Below, piece by piece: positions 1 to 8,674 of a stretch of 64,000 bases of DNA. Each line of letters opens with the position of its first letter. Positions within the stretch are counted from its first letter, which is position 1. Origin of the DNA: Pedobacter nyackensis (GTDB lineage Bacteria > Bacteroidota > Bacteroidia > Sphingobacteriales > Sphingobacteriaceae); the NCBI RefSeq assembly GCF_900176505.1, contig NZ_FWYB01000008.1, positions 124,001 to 188,000 on the forward strand, written 5' to 3'. The notes beneath the pieces were generated by a model that ran no database searches, had not been told where the DNA came from, and saw only the letters and a program-made list of their open reading frames with translations. The position numbers and the translations under genes are program-made.

Positions 1-250
1 TTGTAACTAAAATAGATTCTACATCATTTGGGGTTAATGAACTGTATTTTTCCAAATGCCCAAGCAGCTGGTTATACTTCAATTCAAAACCTTTAAGTTC
101 CTGATCTTCACCAAGCACCTTAACTTCTGTTCCTCTTGCTACAACTTTTAATTTTGGAAAGGCATTTTTAATCAGCTCGTAATGCTCATTATTTGCGCCC
201 CAAAACTGTACCGGATCTACCGATTCTAATGTTAATTTCAGTTCGTTCAA
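1..250 (-). CDS. PhoH family ATPase, N-terminal part (cut by window edge)
   Basis: The minus strand is open from about 250 to base 1 and encodes LNELKLTLESVDPVQFWGAN followed by a stretch containing VVARGTEVKVLG. This resembles the N-terminal domain that precedes the P-loop domain in PhoH-like proteins, which are cytoplasmic ATPases linked to RNA metabolism. The ATPase domain itself lies off the window, so the assignment rests on the N-terminus only. No ATG is visible; a TTG at 250-248 is the best start I see, with an ATT just upstream as an alternative. It is divergent from the SAM hydrolase gene, with about 100 bases between them. Confidence 0.6.
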   Translation of the reverse strand, partial: MNELKLTLESVDPVQFWGANNEHYELIKNAFPKLKVVARGTEVKVLGEDQELKGFELKYNQLLGHLEKYSSLTPNDVESILVT

Positions 251-352
251 AATATTGTTTTTTAGATAGGAGTGTATATTTTGATATAAAAATTGAATAT
301 TTGTACGCGATTTGCCGCTTACGCAAGATTAAGAATAAATATTCAATTTTTA

Positions 353-1132
353 ATGGCCATTATTACTTTAACAACAGATTTAGGTTCAAAAGATTTCTAT
401 CAGGCTGCCCTTAAGGGTAGTATCCTGAGTATCTTGCCTACAGCTACAATTGTTGATGTAACTCACGAGGTGCCATCATTCAATATTTCGCATGCAGCTT
501 TCGTTTTGAAAAACGTCTACCCCTACTTCCCAAAGGGTACCGTTCACCTGATCGGCATCGATTCTGTATTCAGTGAAAACACAAAATATATCGCTTTAAA
601 ACACAAAGATCATTTCTTTGTTGGGGCTGATAATGGTATTTTTTCTTTATTATTTGAAGAGAAACCCGAAGAAATTGTAGAGTTGAACATCATGCAGGAT
701 TTAAAATACCTGCACTTCCCATTGGTTGATATTTTTGTGAAAGCTGCAACCCAGCTGGCCAAAGGTGCCAAACTTAAAGATATTGGTGTACCTACCGACA
801 GTATTGATGAAAAAATGCTGTTAAATCCTGTTATCGAGCGCGACATCATCAGGGGAAGTGTGATCTATATTGATACTTTCAGCAATGTGATCACCAACAT
901 TACCAAGGAGCTATTTACAAAAATTCAACGCAACAGAGATTTTACCCTATACTTCAGAAAAAGTGAAACCATCAACCAGCTCAGCTGGCACTATAACGAA
1001 GTACCTGAAGGAGAAAAGCTATGCCTGTTTGGCATCAGTAACCACCTCGAAATTGCCATCAACAAAGGAAAAGCGAGCGGTTTACTTGGCTTACACCTCA
1101 ATGATATCATCAGGATCGAATTCCATCCTTAA
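353..1132 (+). CDS. SAM hydroxide adenosyltransferase (DUF62 family SAM hydrolase)
   Basis: The protein is 259 aa when started at the ATG at 353; a frame-compatible ATG at 293 would add 20 residues unlike the family (NICTRFAAYARLR). The N-terminus IITLTTDLGSKDFYQAALKG and the block FVGADNGIF match the DUF62 family, whose members split S-adenosylmethionine with water into adenosine and methionine. Asp 9 fits the conserved catalytic aspartate. It should be a soluble cytoplasmic enzyme. The next gene starts 8 bases after its stop, so the two probably share a transcript. The family call is firm; the physiological role is not known from sequence. Confidence 0.85.
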   Translation: MAIITLTTDLGSKDFYQAALKGSILSILPTATIVDVTHEVPSFNISHAAFVLKNVYPYFPKGTVHLIGIDSVFSENTKYIALKHKDHFFVGADNGIFSLLFEEKPEEIVELNIMQDLKYLHFPLVDIFVKAATQLAKGAKLKDIGVPTDSIDEKMLLNPVIERDIIRGSVIYIDTFSNVITNITKELFTKIQRNRDFTLYFRKSETINQLSWHYNEVPEGEKLCLFGISNHLEIAINKGKASGLLGLHLNDIIRIEFHP

Positions 1133-1140
1133 GCAGCGTT

Positions 1141-1425
1141 ATGTTAGTCAGAGTCGTAAAAATGCATTTCTCTTCCGCTTTCGCGGCCGAGTTTAAAGCC
1201 ATATTCAAAGCAGTACAGCCAAAAATCGAAGCCGTTGAAGGCTGCACCGCTGTGCAATTGTTACAGGACCACAATACCCCGGAGATTTTCTTTACCATCA
1301 GTCACTGGCAAAGCGAGGAGCATTTAAACACCTATCGCAACTCAGAACTGTTTACAACAACCTGGGCTGTTGTAAAACCTAATTTCCAATTTAAAGCCGA
1401 GGCATGGAGTTTGCTTAATACTTAG
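1141..1425 (+). CDS. Antibiotic biosynthesis monooxygenase-type (ABM) domain protein
   Basis: A 94-aa single-domain protein starting MLVRVVKMHFSSAF. The pattern of an N-terminal beta strand, F..IF..V.P.I...EGC, then a C-terminal HWQSEEHLNTYRNSELF block, is that of the dimeric alpha/beta-barrel ABM fold. Family members range from quinone or haem oxygenases to proteins of unknown role, so no substrate can be given. It begins 8 bases after the SAM hydrolase stop and ends 14 bases before the next gene, consistent with a small operon. Confidence 0.75.
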   Translation: MLVRVVKMHFSSAFAAEFKAIFKAVQPKIEAVEGCTAVQLLQDHNTPEIFFTISHWQSEEHLNTYRNSELFTTTWAVVKPNFQFKAEAWSLLNT

Positions 1426-1439
1426 CAAACGATAAAAAC

Positions 1440-1982
1440 ATGCTCAGAAAAATATTCTTTTTAATGTTGATAAGCGCCTCTTTTAGTGCAAGCGCCTTTC
1501 AATCAGATACCAGTGCTTATCAAACACAACGACTAAGAATCAATGCCTTATTGGCAGAACGCAGTGCGAAATTCGGTCAATATGATGAAAGCTTAAACGC
1601 CAGAACCGGAATATTTGGCTTTCAAACAAAAAATGACATTAGGAATTCAAATGAAATACTTCGACAGATTGTGCTCAACGACAATAACATTTTTAAAGAG
1701 CTTAAAACCTTAATGGAGTATAAAGATCTGGAAGTTACAGCGATTAAAACCAATGCAGATCAAACCAACAGCAGAATACAAAATTACATGCTGGCCATCA
1801 AAAAACTACAGGATCAGAATCAAGAGTTACGTGCTGAAGCAAAGGCATTGGAAAAAAGTAAAAGCTTTTCCAATACCGTAATTATCCTGCTAATTTTATC
1901 AATAACGGGGCTAGTCTGGTTTTTCACGAAAAAAATAAAAGGTATATTTTTAACAAAAGCCGATGAAAAAAACATTTTTTAA
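1440..1982 (+). CDS. Exported coiled-coil protein with C-terminal membrane anchor
   Basis: 180 aa. A signal peptide is visible at residues 1-19 (hydrophobic core ending SASAF). Residues about 25-140 are charged and helical, with heptad-like spacing from about 100 to 140 (coiled coil). A hydrophobic segment at about 145-163 (VIILLILSITGLVWFF) is followed by lysines, so the protein probably sits in the inner membrane with a periplasmic coiled coil. I do not recognise a named family. Its last 20 bases overlap the start of the next small gene, suggesting translational coupling. Confidence 0.6.
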   Translation: MLRKIFFLMLISASFSASAFQSDTSAYQTQRLRINALLAERSAKFGQYDESLNARTGIFGFQTKNDIRNSNEILRQIVLNDNNIFKELKTLMEYKDLEVTAIKTNADQTNSRIQNYMLAIKKLQDQNQELRAEAKALEKSKSFSNTVIILLILSITGLVWFFTKKIKGIFLTKADEKNIF

Positions 1983-2109
1983 AATACTCGTCAAGCTCAA
2001 TAAGCTGTTATTGCCAAAACTGTATAAGGTTGATCCAATGAAATTAACCAACCTACAAAAGGCAATACTGGGGTACAAATACTGGGCACTTACGAACTCG
2101 CTTAATTAA
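1963..2109 (+). CDS. Conserved 48-residue basic protein
   Basis: A 48-aa ORF starting MKKTFFKILVKLNKLLLPKL and ending in LTNLQKAILGYKYWALTNSLN-like sequence. This layout (KKxFFK N-terminus, LLP, then a Q-K-A-x-x-GYxYW-x-T-N-x-L end) recurs in short Bacteroidota proteins sometimes mislabelled as SsrA-binding protein. It overlaps the upstream gene by 20 bases in another frame and overlaps the convergent DUF1015 gene end by 8 bases. Function unknown. The conserved ending and operon position are why I take such a short ORF as real. Confidence 0.6.
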   Translation: MKKTFFKILVKLNKLLLPKLYKVDPMKLTNLQKAILGYKYWALTNSLN

Positions 2110-3346
2110 AGTAACTCGTTAGCAGCCCCACTAAAAATTTAGGTTCTACCCAGGTCGACTTAGGTGGCATTACACCGCCTGCATCAGCTACTGCGATGAC
2201 TTGCGGTACTGAGGTCGGATACAATACAAAAGCTACCGCAAACAGCCCATTATCGACCTTAGTTTGCAATTCTGATATGGGCGTCCTCCCTCCTTCAAAA
2301 GTAATCCGCGCATCAGTTCTTGGATCTTTAATCTTTAGCAAAGGTCCAAGTATAAAATTCTGTAAAATACTTACATCAAGTACATCTACAGGGTCATTTT
2401 CGTTGTAAATTCCAGGCTTCGGACTCAGCACATACCATTGGTGATCAAAGTACATCCCTATTTTATGTAAAGCATCAGGTTTCACCTGCACGGCTGATTT
2501 CTCAATTGAAAATGAACTAGCCAGTGCGAGCATAAAAGCTTGCGGACTTAAATCACCTAGATCTCTTACCAGACGGTTAAATTCGAGTACTTTAACCTCC
2601 CTGGTGTTCATATACACCGTACTGAAGTAATTGTATCCTTCGGTACCGTTATGTTTCGCAGCATTGAGCTTTTTCTTCTGCAGGCCCATCTTTGCCATCG
2701 AAGCCGCACGGTGATGTCCATCTGCTATGTAAACTGCCGGCATCTTTGCAAAAGCATCCACAACTTCGGCCAGATCTTTGGCATCAGCAATCGCCCAAAC
2801 CTTATGCTCCGTACCATCTGCAAAAACAAAGTCAAGATTGGGGGTTAAATCCAGATACTTTTTGGTGATTCTTTCCACCACCTCATCAGGATTATAAGTA
2901 ATCAATACCGGATTGGCATCCAGTCCTGTTTGTTGCAGATAATCAGCCAATAGCTTCTCCCTCCGCTCAACAGTAGATTCGTGTTTTTTAATTTTCCCTT
3001 CCAGGTAATCATTGATATGTGTAAGCGTCCAGATTCCTGTCTGCACCAGGTTATCATGTCGCACCTGGTAAACATAAATTGCAGGAACAGCCTGCTGAAC
3101 CAAATATTTATGTTCAATAAAACCTTCTAAATTTTCACTAATCTTTTTAAAGACAAGCTCCTGTCTGGTCCCACGCAGGTATTGGTTATCCAACTCAGGA
3201 TCAATTAAATGAAGAAAGCTACATGCATTTTCGGAAGCAATCAGCCGCGCTTCGCCGGTACTATAATGCTCAAGCGGACGCGTGACCACCGTAGATAGCA
3301 AAGACACTGCGGGCATAAATGCGCAGAAGGGTTTTATACAGGGCAT
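2102..3346 (-). CDS. DUF1015 family protein
   Basis: 414 aa, starting MPCIKPFCAFMPAV. The motif VYIADGHHRAASMAKMG, the early RLIASENACSFLHLI block and the PDxxVxRITKKYLDLTPNLDF region identify DUF1015, a soluble family of unknown activity often found beside serine-synthesis genes. Here it lies directly downstream of serC and serA on the same strand (60 bases after serA), supporting a link to serine or phosphoserine metabolism. That link is contextual only. Its stop overlaps the convergent 48-aa gene by 8 bases. Confidence 0.8.
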   Translation of the reverse strand: MPCIKPFCAFMPAVSLLSTVVTRPLEHYSTGEARLIASENACSFLHLIDPELDNQYLRGTRQELVFKKISENLEGFIEHKYLVQQAVPAIYVYQVRHDNLVQTGIWTLTHINDYLEGKIKKHESTVERREKLLADYLQQTGLDANPVLITYNPDEVVERITKKYLDLTPNLDFVFADGTEHKVWAIADAKDLAEVVDAFAKMPAVYIADGHHRAASMAKMGLQKKKLNAAKHNGTEGYNYFSTVYMNTREVKVLEFNRLVRDLGDLSPQAFMLALASSFSIEKSAVQVKPDALHKIGMYFDHQWYVLSPKPGIYNENDPVDVLDVSILQNFILGPLLKIKDPRTDARITFEGGRTPISELQTKVDNGLFAVAFVLYPTSVPQVIAVADAGGVMPPKSTWVEPKFLVGLLTSYFN

Positions 3347-3406
3347 ATTTGGTTAAAATAAAAGGGTACCCAATTCGTTCATTGGGCACCCTTCTTAATA
3401 CTTTAC

Positions 3407-4357
3407 TTATTTATTAAAGTGCTCAATAATTAATGAAGCTAACTCAGTTCCAATACGTTCCTGAGCTTCATTAGTAGCAGCACCAATATGAGGCGTTAAT
3501 GAGATTTTAGCATGCTGTAAAATGGCAGCAGCAGGTGTAGGTTCGTTATCAAAAACGTCCAATCCTGCAAAAGCAACTTTACCGCTATCTAAAGCTGCAA
3601 TTAAAGCTGCTTCATCAATGGTACCACCTCTTGAGCAGTTTACCACACCAACACCTGGTTTCATTTTAGCAAATTCTGCTTCACCTAAAATAGGCTGATC
3701 AGCAAAAGGAGTATGCAAACTGATGAAATCACTGTTCGCAATTACTTCGTCCAATGAAACTGTCTTGAATGGAATCTGCACAGAAACACCACCCTGGAAA
3801 GTCAAAGGTAAAGTACCTTCAGCAGGATAAAGATCATAAGCCAACACATTCATACCCAATCTCAAGGCAACTTTAGCAGTTTCACGACCAATACGACCAA
3901 AACCGATGATACCCATCGTTTTACCTTGCAGCTCTACACCACCGGCATAAGCTTTTTTCAAGGCATTGAATTTAGTAGCACCTTCAACAGGCATTTTTCT
4001 GTTCGAATCCTGTAAAAAACGGATACCGGTAAACAAATGTGCAAAAACAAGTTCTGCTACAGATAATGAAGAAGCTGCAGGTGTATTTACCACTGCTACA
4101 CCTTTACTGCGGGCATATTCTACATCGATATTATCCATACCTACCCCACCTCTACCGATCAATTTGATATTAGGTACCTGATCAATCAGTTCTTTACGCA
4201 ATTTGGTAGCACTTCTAACTGTAATACCATCGTAGTTTTTCAAAGCTTCAGCCAATTGATCTTGTGGAATCGTCTCTGTATCCACCACAAAACCGGCTTC
4301 TTCTAATAATTTTTTACCGATAGGATCAATCCCATCGTTAGCAAGTATCTTAATCAT
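3407..4357 (-). CDS. serA: D-3-phosphoglycerate dehydrogenase
   Basis: 316 aa from the ATG at 4357, which follows the serC stop by 10 bases; an upstream ATG at 4387 would overlap serC. It oxidises 3-phosphoglycerate to 3-phosphohydroxypyruvate with NAD, the first step of serine synthesis. Visible: the NAD-binding GIIGFGRIGRETAKVALRLG, the catalytic Arg in NCSRGGTIDEAAL, the acidic block GLDVFDNEP and the catalytic His in LTPHIGAAT. There is no C-terminal ACT domain, so this is the short type without the classical serine-feedback module. It forms an operon with serC. Confidence 0.93.
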   Translation of the reverse strand: MIKILANDGIDPIGKKLLEEAGFVVDTETIPQDQLAEALKNYDGITVRSATKLRKELIDQVPNIKLIGRGGVGMDNIDVEYARSKGVAVVNTPAASSLSVAELVFAHLFTGIRFLQDSNRKMPVEGATKFNALKKAYAGGVELQGKTMGIIGFGRIGRETAKVALRLGMNVLAYDLYPAEGTLPLTFQGGVSVQIPFKTVSLDEVIANSDFISLHTPFADQPILGEAEFAKMKPGVGVVNCSRGGTIDEAALIAALDSGKVAFAGLDVFDNEPTPAAAILQHAKISLTPHIGAATNEAQERIGTELASLIIEHFNK

Positions 4358-4367
4358 TAACTTAATT

Positions 4368-5432
4368 TTATTTGTGGTTCTCTGCAAAAATCTGCATTAA
4401 TTCTATTAAGGCATGTACACTTGTAATTGGCAATGCGTTGTACATTGAAGCTCTGAAACCGCCCACACTTCTGTGACCTTTCAATCCTTCAATACCATTT
4501 TCTTCAACAAACTTCAGGAATGGTTTTTCCAATTCAGGATTTTCCATTACAAAGCAAACGTTCATTCTTGAACGGTCTTCAACTGCACAAGTACCTTTAA
4601 ACAAAGGATTTCTGTCAATCTCCGTATATAAAGCATTCGCTTTCGCGATGTTTTCTTTCTCAATTTCAGCTACACCACCTTTAGATTTTAACCATCTCAG
4701 GTTCAACATAGCTACATAAATAGAAAATACCGGTGGTGTGTTGTACATCGATCCACCATCAATATGAATCTGATAATCCAGCATAGAAGGAATAGCTCTA
4801 CCTGATTTACCTAAGATCTCATCTTTAACAATTACGATCGTTAAACCTGCAGGACCAATGTTCTTTTGTGCACCTGCATAAATCAGGTCATATTTAGAAA
4901 CATCAATTACACGGCTCATAATGTCAGACGACATATCGCAAACAACAGGAACATTAGTTTCAGGTAAGCTGAACATTTCCGTTCCATAAATGGTATTGTT
5001 TGAAGTACAATGGAAATAAGCACTGTCTTCAGGAATTGAATAATCCTTAGGAATAAAGGTATAGTTCGAATCTTTTGATGAAGCAATGATATTTGCTTTT
5101 CCAAAAAACTTCACTTCCTTAATGGCTTTATTAGCCCAAACACCTGTCTCCAGGTAGCTTGCCGATTTGCCTTCAGGCAACAAGTTCATCGGTACCATAG
5201 CAAATTGTAAGCTGGCACCACCTTGCAAAAATAACACGGAATAACCGGCAGGAACGTTTAACAATTCTTTAACCAATTTACCGGTCTCCTCAACAACACC
5301 TTCGAATTCTGGTGTGCGGTGAGAGATCTCTAGAATAGACAGGCCGTCTTTGAAATCTAATACAGCCCTTGATGCTTGCTTGAATACTTCCTGAGGTAAA
5401 ATACAGGGTCCCGCGCCGAAATTGTGTCTCAT
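4368..5432 (-). CDS. serC: Phosphoserine aminotransferase
   Basis: 354 aa, PLP-dependent class V aminotransferase converting 3-phosphohydroxypyruvate plus glutamate to phosphoserine. The N-terminus MRHNFGAGPCILPQEVF, the EISHRTPEF block, FLQGGASLQF and the cofactor-binding lysine in IYAGAQKNIGPAG are diagnostic, and the length is normal. It is the first gene of a serC-serA-(DUF1015) run. The serC ATG at 5432 follows a short gap after the TonB-receptor stop, so an independent promoter in 5433-5482 is likely but not obvious. Confidence 0.95.
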   Translation of the reverse strand: MRHNFGAGPCILPQEVFKQASRAVLDFKDGLSILEISHRTPEFEGVVEETGKLVKELLNVPAGYSVLFLQGGASLQFAMVPMNLLPEGKSASYLETGVWANKAIKEVKFFGKANIIASSKDSNYTFIPKDYSIPEDSAYFHCTSNNTIYGTEMFSLPETNVPVVCDMSSDIMSRVIDVSKYDLIYAGAQKNIGPAGLTIVIVKDEILGKSGRAIPSMLDYQIHIDGGSMYNTPPVFSIYVAMLNLRWLKSKGGVAEIEKENIAKANALYTEIDRNPLFKGTCAVEDRSRMNVCFVMENPELEKPFLKFVEENGIEGLKGHRSVGGFRASMYNALPITSVHALIELMQIFAENHK

Positions 5433-5482
5433 TTTTTATAGTATTTTTATTGGTGGTAAATGTAACATTTTTATGTCGGTTA

Positions 5483-7864
5483 TTATTTCGAATTTTTAAA
5501 CTTAAGCACCAATTTTAGGTTGAGCCTCCTGCTTGTTAAGTAGTTAGGAACCGCATATTGTACGTTATCCGCATCTTTCAACCACAAATAAGAAACTGTA
5601 TTATTGATGTTTAACAAATTAAATACTTCTACATATGCTGTAAACGAACTAAAATATTTATCTAAAAAAACCGGTTTTTTTATCGAAAAATCATCTAAAA
5701 AATCTTTAGAAAAACCTATATCTGCACGTTTATAGGCAGGGATATGAAAATCATCGGAATATCGAGCGGCAAGTGGCGATCCCACAGGTAATTGAGATCC
5801 ATAAAGCAAACTTAAATGCACCTTGTAAGTAGGACTGTTTAACAAGCGGTCCTGAAAGTAAGCTGAGAAATTTACCCGCTGATCTGTGGGCCGTTTTAAA
5901 TACCCTAAACCATCGTTTTTAACATCTTGTTTGGCACTCATAAACGACACTCTGAAGTAGGACAGCAAATCTTTAACAAACTCCCCTCCTACGCTAAAAT
6001 CAGCACCATAGGTATAACCTTTTGCCTCATCCGCGGCCAGGTATTTTAACCTTACATTATCCATCATATAAGGAATCAGTCTGTCCAGATATTTAAAATA
6101 AACTTCAGAACTGAATTTTAAACGCGTACCCAAGCCATCAAATGCGTAGTCCAGTCCCGCCGAAGTATTGTAAGCACGTTGTGCCTTTTGATTCAAATTA
6201 AGCATCCCGTTAAAATCCCTTACACTTCTGTAATCAGGCGCCTGCTGATACACGCCTGTGGTAAAACGAAAGATCTTGTTGTTACGCGCAGGGCGATAAG
6301 CCAGCAGCAATCGCGGGCTCAGCAAAAACTCTTTACTCAGGTCGTTATAACTACCTCTAAGTCCTAGTTGAAGGTTTGTGGTGGCCGACAGGCCATAACT
6401 ATCCTGCACATAGGCTGTATAGTACTGAATAGCCAGTTTATTTTGTATGCTGATGTTGTTACCCTGATAAAAGCTATCCTTATTATCCACAAGAACACCT
6501 TCCTGCTCTATCTTATAAGACTCATTCAGGTCATCGTTGTAATCCTTTCGTTCATACCTTAGTCCCCAGGAAAAAGTATGACTGCTAAAAGTCTGGTCAG
6601 ATTTCAATTCAGAACTAAATGTTTTTGAGGTCAGCAGATTCATCGCATAATTGGTATACCGTCCAATCCTGCTTTCCGTATTTCCGGAGCCAAAGCCAGC
6701 TCCAGCTTTATTAAATCTGTACCAGGCCCCTACATCAAGATGCTCCTTTTCATCGGTATTAAAATAACTATTTATCCATTTCAATACGTAGTTGGACCGG
6801 GGAATAAACTTTAAGGCTACAGCCCCACCTGTGGTCTGATAATTGTCCTTTTCTTCACCGTCATAATCAACATCCAGCCGTACCTTCGAGTTTAGCGTAC
6901 CAAACTCGGTTTCACGACTTTCGGGAATCAACCTAAATACACCGCTGTTAAAATTACCCAGTACATTCACGCTAAATTCAGGCGACAAATTATAGTTATA
7001 AACCAGCTGTACATCTGTGAAATTGGGCGTATAAACACCTTTATTATCCTGCTTCCCTAATACTCCTGAATTGTTTTTATATCGAATCCCGGCCAGCAGA
7101 TAACTGTTTGTGGTCACAATTTTAGAGCTGAAAGCCAGACCTAGTAAGCCTGCATTTAAAATAGCAGTACTGCTATCCGGTTTATCATACTTTACATCCA
7201 GTACTGATGAGAGTTTATCGCCATAACGTGCCTCAAACCCGCCGGCAGAAAACTTTGCCGAACTCAGTAAATCACTGTTGATAAAACTAAGCCCCTCCTG
7301 CTGCGCATTTCTAACCAGCACAGGTCTGCTGATCTCTACATCATTCACATAGATTAGGTTCTCATCAAAGCTGCCGCCACGCACGCTGTATTGGGCACTC
7401 AGTTCATTATTAGGCGATACTCCGGGCATGGTTTTCAGAATAGCCTCAAAGTTCCCTGATACGGATGGCATAGATGCCAGATCAGAAATATTTATCGTAA
7501 CGGTATTACTTAACTGGTTTTGTTTATTGGTGATGGTTACCTGTTCCAGCTCATTGGGATTGATACTCAATACCACATCCTGTATGATACGGCCGGCTTT
7601 ATCCTGTTTTATATTGATCTGAACCGGATTATATCCCAGAAACGTATATTTTAAAGTAAAGCTTTTGCTTTTAGAATAGATATGGTAAACGCCAAGGGCA
7701 TCGGTAATGGTCGACTGGCTTTGTCCCAATATGGCAACTGTAACCTGCGGCAAAGCGTGTCCTGTTTCATTTGTTACCTTACCCGATATCTTTACCAGGG
7801 GCTGCGCACTTAACTGCGTAAACCCAAGAAAAACAGCAAACAGTAAGAGGCAGGTTCTGAGCAT
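5483..7864 (-). CDS. TonB-dependent outer-membrane receptor with carboxypeptidase-like N-domain
   Basis: 793 aa. Signal peptide at 1-20 (MLRTCLLLFAVFLGFTQLSA), a CarboxypepD_reg-like beta-sandwich at about 25-110 (KISGKVTNETGHALPQVTV), a plug at about 125-230 (MPGVSPNNELSAQYSVRGGS), then a 22-strand-type barrel ending LNLKLVLKFKNSK. It should move an unknown ligand across the outer membrane using TonB energy. It has no SusD partner and no STN domain. Its ATG is 8 bases after the rpe stop, so it is probably co-transcribed with rpe despite the unrelated function. Confidence 0.9.
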   Translation of the reverse strand: MLRTCLLLFAVFLGFTQLSAQPLVKISGKVTNETGHALPQVTVAILGQSQSTITDALGVYHIYSKSKSFTLKYTFLGYNPVQINIKQDKAGRIIQDVVLSINPNELEQVTITNKQNQLSNTVTINISDLASMPSVSGNFEAILKTMPGVSPNNELSAQYSVRGGSFDENLIYVNDVEISRPVLVRNAQQEGLSFINSDLLSSAKFSAGGFEARYGDKLSSVLDVKYDKPDSSTAILNAGLLGLAFSSKIVTTNSYLLAGIRYKNNSGVLGKQDNKGVYTPNFTDVQLVYNYNLSPEFSVNVLGNFNSGVFRLIPESRETEFGTLNSKVRLDVDYDGEEKDNYQTTGGAVALKFIPRSNYVLKWINSYFNTDEKEHLDVGAWYRFNKAGAGFGSGNTESRIGRYTNYAMNLLTSKTFSSELKSDQTFSSHTFSWGLRYERKDYNDDLNESYKIEQEGVLVDNKDSFYQGNNISIQNKLAIQYYTAYVQDSYGLSATTNLQLGLRGSYNDLSKEFLLSPRLLLAYRPARNNKIFRFTTGVYQQAPDYRSVRDFNGMLNLNQKAQRAYNTSAGLDYAFDGLGTRLKFSSEVYFKYLDRLIPYMMDNVRLKYLAADEAKGYTYGADFSVGGEFVKDLLSYFRVSFMSAKQDVKNDGLGYLKRPTDQRVNFSAYFQDRLLNSPTYKVHLSLLYGSQLPVGSPLAARYSDDFHIPAYKRADIGFSKDFLDDFSIKKPVFLDKYFSSFTAYVEVFNLLNINNTVSYLWLKDADNVQYAVPNYLTSRRLNLKLVLKFKNSK

Positions 7865-7872
7865 TTATAATT

Positions 7873-8547
7873 TTACAATTGCTGTATGCTTCTGCCATCA
7901 ACCTGTTTAAGAGCCGCAATCATTTCAGTAGGTGAAGTAGCGCCAAATATAGCATTCCCAGCTACCAAAACATTCGCGCCGGCCTGCAGCAGCGAGTCGG
8001 CATTGTGAATACCTATCCCCCCGTCAACCTCTATCAGCAACGTAGGATTTACCTGTGCTGCCATAGCCCTTAGCTCGGCAATTTTATTCAATGAATTGGG
8101 AATGAACTGTTGCCCCCCGAAACCCGGGTTTACAGACATGATCAGCACCATATCCAGATCAACCAGTATATCTTTTAGCAAGGCTACCGGCGTATGTGGA
8201 TTTAAAGCCACACCAGCCTTACAACCAGCTGAATGGATAGCCTGAATCGTTCTGTGCAAATGGGTACAAGCCTCGTAATGAACCGTAATCAATTCGGCTC
8301 CTGCAGCTGCAAAGCGTTCAATGTACTGATCGGGATTAACGATCATCAAATGTACATCCAGCGGTTTCTTAGCATATTTGTTTAGTGCGGCCAGCACCGG
8401 AAAACCAAAAGAAATATTAGGCACAAACACACCATCCATCACATCCACATGAAACCAATCAGCGCCACTTGAATTGATCATTTCAATATCGCGTTGCAAG
8501 TTTGCGAAGTCTGCAGAAAGTACGGAAGGTGCTATAAGGTGTTTCAT
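7873..8547 (-). CDS. rpe: Ribulose-phosphate 3-epimerase
   Basis: 224 aa TIM barrel interconverting ribulose 5-phosphate and xylulose 5-phosphate in the pentose phosphate pathway. Diagnostic blocks: IAPSVLSADFANL, WFHVDVMDGVFVPNISFG, DVHLMI, MSVNPGFGGQQFIP and the phosphate-binding EVDGGI with LVAGNAIFG. The metal ligands (His/Asp in DVMDG and DVHLM) are present. Normal length. It lies downstream of the pnp terminator and leads into the TonB receptor gene. Confidence 0.95.
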   Translation of the reverse strand: MKHLIAPSVLSADFANLQRDIEMINSSGADWFHVDVMDGVFVPNISFGFPVLAALNKYAKKPLDVHLMIVNPDQYIERFAAAGAELITVHYEACTHLHRTIQAIHSAGCKAGVALNPHTPVALLKDILVDLDMVLIMSVNPGFGGQQFIPNSLNKIAELRAMAAQVNPTLLIEVDGGIGIHNADSLLQAGANVLVAGNAIFGATSPTEMIAALKQVDGRSIQQL

Positions 8548-8593
8548 ATTCGATCGGCATTGTTAATGTTGTAAATATAATTAAATAACCCGT

Positions 8594-8634
8594 GTAAACA
8601 GAAAACCCCGCAATTTGCGGGGTTTTCTGTTTAC
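8594..8634 (-). terminator. Strong hairpin terminator after pnp
   Basis: A perfect 19-bp inverted repeat, GTAAACAGAAAACCCCGCA against its complement, with a 3-base loop. It lies 41 bases beyond the pnp stop and about 47 bases upstream of rpe on the same strand. The GC core CCCCGC flanked by A/T tracts fits an intrinsic terminator separating pnp from rpe. Confidence 0.8.
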
Positions 8635-8674
8635 CTGAATTCCGGAAAAAATTATATTAAGTTAAAACTTAATC

